From Pedobacter sp. FW305-3-2-15-E-R2A2 (GTDB lineage: Bacteria > Bacteroidota > Bacteroidia > Sphingobacteriales > Sphingobacteriaceae), in assembly GCF_038446955.1 (NCBI RefSeq), contig NZ_CP151803.1, positions 5,208,001-5,272,000 on the forward strand: 64,000 bases of DNA, in the 5' to 3' direction. Each line of letters starts with the position of its first letter. Position 1 is the stretch's first letter. A model generated the notes under the pieces. It was not told where the DNA came from and searched no databases. It was given only the letters and a program-made list of their open reading frames with translations. Positions 61,701 through 64,000 of this stretch are shown here, piece by piece. Position numbers and translations under genes: made by a program.

Positions 61701-62454
61701 TAAGCTGGAGGTTGCTCCCAATGTCTGGAGATCCATATCTGCCAATGGTGCTCCTGTGGAAGGCTATTCTCAAAGAAGCTTATTTTCCGTACAATTTGCA
61801 GGGCTAAATCATGATTACGGATATCCTACTTTTATTGGTCCGGATGGCAAAGCAACTACTTACATCGGTTTGCAGGATGACAATTTATCCTTCCTAAAAT
61901 ATGAAGGACCTGTTGACCCTACTTTTGCCGGTGGTTTTTACAATCAGTTTTCCTATAAAGGGTTCAGCTTATCGGCCTTATTCGGATTTTCTGCAGGAAA
62001 CTTTATTCGTCTAAAACCAAGTGTTCAAAGCGCATATGATGATTTAACGGCATTAAGCAGGGATGTGATGAACAGATGGGTATTGCCGGGAGATGAGAAA
62101 TTCACGAGTGTTCCGGCCATCTTAGATCCGCTTTCCGCAGCTAAAATAATTGGTTCGGATGGTTCTACCGTAGACATCAGGTACCCATATAATGTTTACA
62201 ATTATTCTACCGAAAGAGTGGTCAAAGGAGATTATATCAAATTAAGGCAACTGTCATTGACCTACGCCCTTCCTAAAAGCATTTATTCCAAGCTAAATAT
62301 GTCCAATGCACAATTGTCGCTGGTAGGCAATAACATTTGGTTGATTTATGCGGATAAACGCTTAAACGGACAGGATCCGGAATTCTATGCCTCCGGTGGT
62401 GTGGCCATGCCCGTTGCAAAACAGTATACCCTATCGTTAAAATTTGGATTTTAA
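58765..62454 (+). CDS. SusC/RagA-family TonB-linked receptor with STN domain (cluster 2)
   Basis: A 1229-residue outer-membrane transporter. The core signal is MKLTFALLFSVFMQVSASGTAQ after a 23-residue extension. The STN domain (about 52-115, LTQIFADLGQQSGYQFFYNE) is followed by a carboxypeptidase-regulatory domain (VKGRVTDDSGRPIPGVII), plug (KEVTISTGYQTLEKKTFTGSS, NPDDIESFNILKDAAATGMYGARAMNGVIVVTTKKG) and barrel ending in TLSLKFGF. The terminal phenylalanine is the usual barrel signature. Substrate unknown; no degradative enzyme is visible before the window ends. Confidence 0.95.
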   Translation: MNNIIHCTLLSKKPQGRNLIWRIMKLTFALLFSVFMQVSASGTAQTINLKKRNTPLTQIFADLGQQSGYQFFYNERLLEKASKVSVEIANGTLIEALNLCFENQPFSYEIMDKTVVVKAREKSILEAIADYFAIVEVKGRVTDDSGRPIPGVIIREKGKKNSTTTNEKGDYQLKVDESSSLVFSYVGYKNEEITLAGRTTLNVRMKEDVSQLKEVTISTGYQTLEKKTFTGSSALIKAADAERSGVPDISRMLEGQVAGVTVQNVSGTFGAAPKIRVRGATSFSGDNKPLWVVDGIILEDVVNISNEALTTGDANTLIGSSVAGLNPDDIESFNILKDAAATGMYGARAMNGVIVVTTKKGRQTEGAAKISYSGNYTTYAKPSYADFDVLNSADQMAIMIEMQNKGYYQIPGASRGNSGGIFYKMYNMLYDYNESTKTWALRNDNASKIAFLSRYANANTDWFDVLFKNSLQQDHSVSINSGTEKFQTYASTSFLRDNGQTRGNSVDRFTGNYRANFKLNDKLSGELLANGSVRNQQTPGTTALQSDPVYGTYYRGFDINPYNYALSTSRLITPYDENGNLEYFRQNSAPFNILNELNTNYLKLGMIDFKVQGGVNYKIIPSLTYSVNGSYRFTKTESQIYILKNSNMATSFRTIDDATSSVDNPNLYLDPDFPNGLRVSVLPDGGFYKITGDNLKSYYFRQNLQYNKTFNKDHNLNVFGAMELRYADRQNEYFDGAGYQFENGGLVSSNYKYFKQAAETGKPYFGMGYGLDRYIAYFSNASYTYKEKYTLKFSTRLDGSNLMGKSTVARWLPTWNLSSSWNIDEESFWPKNKIVNAAKLRVSYGLVANIGNARNSTAVFYNQIARRPNIVDQEVQTYISSLENSQLTWEKTKDLNIGLDVAMLGDRLNLTVDIYKRNIFDLIGGIKTSGIGGQFEKTANYGEMKGNGFELAITGKVIDHQDFKWRTNFNFGYNTNKVTKLEVAPNVWRSISANGAPVEGYSQRSLFSVQFAGLNHDYGYPTFIGPDGKATTYIGLQDDNLSFLKYEGPVDPTFAGGFYNQFSYKGFSLSALFGFSAGNFIRLKPSVQSAYDDLTALSRDVMNRWVLPGDEKFTSVPAILDPLSAAKIIGSDGSTVDIRYPYNVYNYSTERVVKGDYIKLRQLSLTYALPKSIYSKLNMSNAQLSLVGNNIWLIYADKRLNGQDPEFYASGGVAMPVAKQYTLSLKFGF

Positions 62455-62466
62455 TCAGCATCGATT

Positions 62467-63930
62467 ATGAAATTAAATAAAATATCATTTGTCCTGTTAG
62501 GGGCCGTCCCAATCCTTTCTTTACTATCATGTAAAAAATATTTAGACGAAGCTCCCGACAACAGAACGGAAATTAATTCCGTTGAAAAGGTAGCTCAGCT
62601 GGTTTCTACGGCCTACCCTACCTACGATTACCTCACATTTACGGAAGCTGCTTCAGACAACACAGAAGATAAAGGAGTAGGCATTGGAAGTACGGACGAA
62701 ATGTTTGATCTGCCTTACAACTGGGTAGATGTGATTGGTACAGGAACCAATTCTACCTCCGCCTACTGGAATGGATGTTATGAAGCGATTGCCGCCGCAA
62801 ATCAGGCACTGGAAGCCATAGAAAAAGAAAATCTGGGTGCAGCTGCATTGCCATACAAAGGTGAAGCCCTGGTGGCTCGTGCTTATGCGCATTTTATGTT
62901 GGCGATACTCTATGCAACGCCATATGAAATTGGTGGAAGTAATACTGCTCCCGGAATCCCCTACATTACCGCACCGGAAACCAAGGTGATTGTACAATAC
63001 AGCAGAGGTACCGTTCAATCTACTTATGAGCAAATCGAGAAAGATTTAGAAGACGGTATAAAGCTCCTTTCTGCTTCAGCCTACAAAACCCCGAAATATC
63101 ACTTTACCCCGGCAGCAGCACATGCCTTTGCCTCCCGTTTTTACTTATTCAAAGGAGAATGGAAAAAGGTGGTTGATCACGCGACTTTAACCGTTCCGGG
63201 GAATGATTTTGTCAGCAACCTCCGTCCGATTACGACGACTTTGAAAGACATGACAGGTGAGGAATTTAATGCCGCATTTTTCTCCAGCGCACAAAAGTAC
63301 AACCTGCTGTTGTCTAATAATTATTCGACTTATCATTACCAATATGGACCCAGACATGGCTACGGCGCCAAGCTCGTAAAAATGTTTACCACGCCCAATG
63401 TCACAGGTAAGATTTTAGGCAACCGGGTCGTATCTTATGGTGTGCCTCAGTATACCACTTATAAGTATAAAGGCTATTTCTTTAACACCGGTCCCGGCAT
63501 CGGTTTCCCTTACCTGACGAGTGCTTCGTTAACGGTTGATGAAGCTTTAATGAACAGGGCTGAAGCTTATGCGGAACTTGGAGAAAATGACCTGGCGCTG
63601 AAAGACATCAATGATTTTTACAGCGTCCGTACAGACGCCTACAATCCGACGAATGATGCGGTAACCCTGGCCAAGATCGACAATTTCTATAAGCTTTCAG
63701 ATCCTAAAGAAGGCTTGATCAAAACCATACTGGACGCCAAAAAAGCGGAGTTTTTACAAGAAGGCATGAGGTGGTTTGACATCATCCGCAGGAGGCTTAC
63801 AGTTGTTCATAACAACTTCGATGCCACTGGACTGGAGACCTTCACAGAACTTAAACCAGGAGATAAACGCAGACTTTTTCAACTGCCTAAAGAGGTTAAA
63901 TTGTCTGGTATAGAATTAAACCCGAGATAA
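62467..63930 (+). CDS. SusD/RagB-family nutrient-binding lipoprotein (cluster 2)
   Basis: A 487-residue surface lipoprotein with lipobox LLSC (Cys22) and KKYLDEAPDNRTEINSVEKV. SusD features include YWNGCYEAIAAANQALEAIE, LVARAYAHFMLAILYATPYE, VDEALMNRAEAYAELGENDLALKDIND and KKAEFLQEGMRWFDIIRRRL. It lies 12 bases after susC and 10 bases before another lipoprotein gene. It binds the substrate for SusC. The ligand is not predictable from this window. Confidence 0.95.
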   Translation: MKLNKISFVLLGAVPILSLLSCKKYLDEAPDNRTEINSVEKVAQLVSTAYPTYDYLTFTEAASDNTEDKGVGIGSTDEMFDLPYNWVDVIGTGTNSTSAYWNGCYEAIAAANQALEAIEKENLGAAALPYKGEALVARAYAHFMLAILYATPYEIGGSNTAPGIPYITAPETKVIVQYSRGTVQSTYEQIEKDLEDGIKLLSASAYKTPKYHFTPAAAHAFASRFYLFKGEWKKVVDHATLTVPGNDFVSNLRPITTTLKDMTGEEFNAAFFSSAQKYNLLLSNNYSTYHYQYGPRHGYGAKLVKMFTTPNVTGKILGNRVVSYGVPQYTTYKYKGYFFNTGPGIGFPYLTSASLTVDEALMNRAEAYAELGENDLALKDINDFYSVRTDAYNPTNDAVTLAKIDNFYKLSDPKEGLIKTILDAKKAEFLQEGMRWFDIIRRRLTVVHNNFDATGLETFTELKPGDKRRLFQLPKEVKLSGIELNPR

Positions 63931-63940
63931 AATTAATATT

Positions 63941-64000
63941 ATGAGACATATATATAAATTTTTAATATTTGCGGCTTTAGTTACCTCAATAACAGCCTGT
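63941..64000 (+). CDS. Start of a lipoprotein gene, cut by window edge
   Basis: Twenty codons starting at ATG 63941, 10 bases after susD. They form a lipoprotein signal peptide with the lipobox SITAC, whose cysteine is the last residue in the window. In SusC/D loci this place usually holds a surface glycan- or peptide-binding lipoprotein or a DUF. Which one cannot be told. Confidence 0.7.
   Translation, partial: MRHIYKFLIFAALVTSITAC

Overview
The window is chromosomal DNA of a Bacteroidota bacterium, most likely Sphingobacteriales and close to Pedobacter. The evidence is two ECF sigma/FecR/SusC (with STN domain)/SusD modules, two TonB receptors of the outer-membrane beta-barrel family, an UpxY-type antiterminator, a DUF6266 protein, and promoters of the Bacteroidota type (TTG, about 19-20 bases, TAnnTTTG). 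No rRNA, tRNA, CRISPR array, transposase or phage gene was found.

Region 1 (1-21341, all minus strand) is one exopolysaccharide or capsule operon of 19 genes, read from wza at the right towards a truncated asnB at the left edge. It contains export machinery (wza, wzc, wzx, wzy), an UpxY/NusG-like antiterminator, a UDP-HexNAc dehydrogenase, two DegT-type sugar aminotransferases, a WcaJ/PglC-type phosphoglycosyl transferase, five further glycosyltransferases and an acyltransferase. At its end lie an unusual aminotransferase/HAD/ATP-grasp trio and asnB. Many of the genes overlap. Together they would make lipid-linked repeat units carrying amino sugars and possibly an amidated uronic acid, then flip, polymerise and export them.

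Region 2 (21.4-33.1 kb) is mixed. It holds a secreted hypothetical, a DUF6266 protein, a compact element with nested perfect inverted repeats, an amino-acid permease and a membrane-anchored TonB-C-like protein. Then come an operon of BlaI, a BlaR1-type M56 protease fused to an N-acetylmuramoyl-L-alanine amidase, and a TonB receptor, behind a triple operator. Last is a TetR-controlled set (small protein, luciferase-like oxidoreductase, alpha/beta hydrolase) in which the same palindrome precedes three genes.

Region 3 (33.1-46.0 kb) is the most unusual part. A MauE/DoxX membrane protein is followed by three tandem paralogous small proteins of 78-79 residues. Each is preceded by an intact or decayed 11-codon lysine-rich mini-ORF and a conserved stem-loop. 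They converge on sigma - FecR - SusC - SusD - TlpA-like redoxin with a DUF3738-like tail - M16 peptidase. I infer, without proof, that this may be a system that makes or takes up small cysteine-containing peptides.

Region 4 (46.0-64.0 kb) has an XRE regulator, a noncoding stretch of about 730 bases, a histidine kinase with a 21-residue-repeat coiled coil, a response regulator and a receiver-PAS-kinase hybrid. Next are small membrane proteins, one of them a 36-residue lipoprotein, then a GNAT enzyme and a TonB receptor divergent from a LytS/LytTR two-component pair with a candidate LytTR site between them. The window ends with a second sigma/FecR/SusC/SusD module whose next lipoprotein gene is cut by the right edge.
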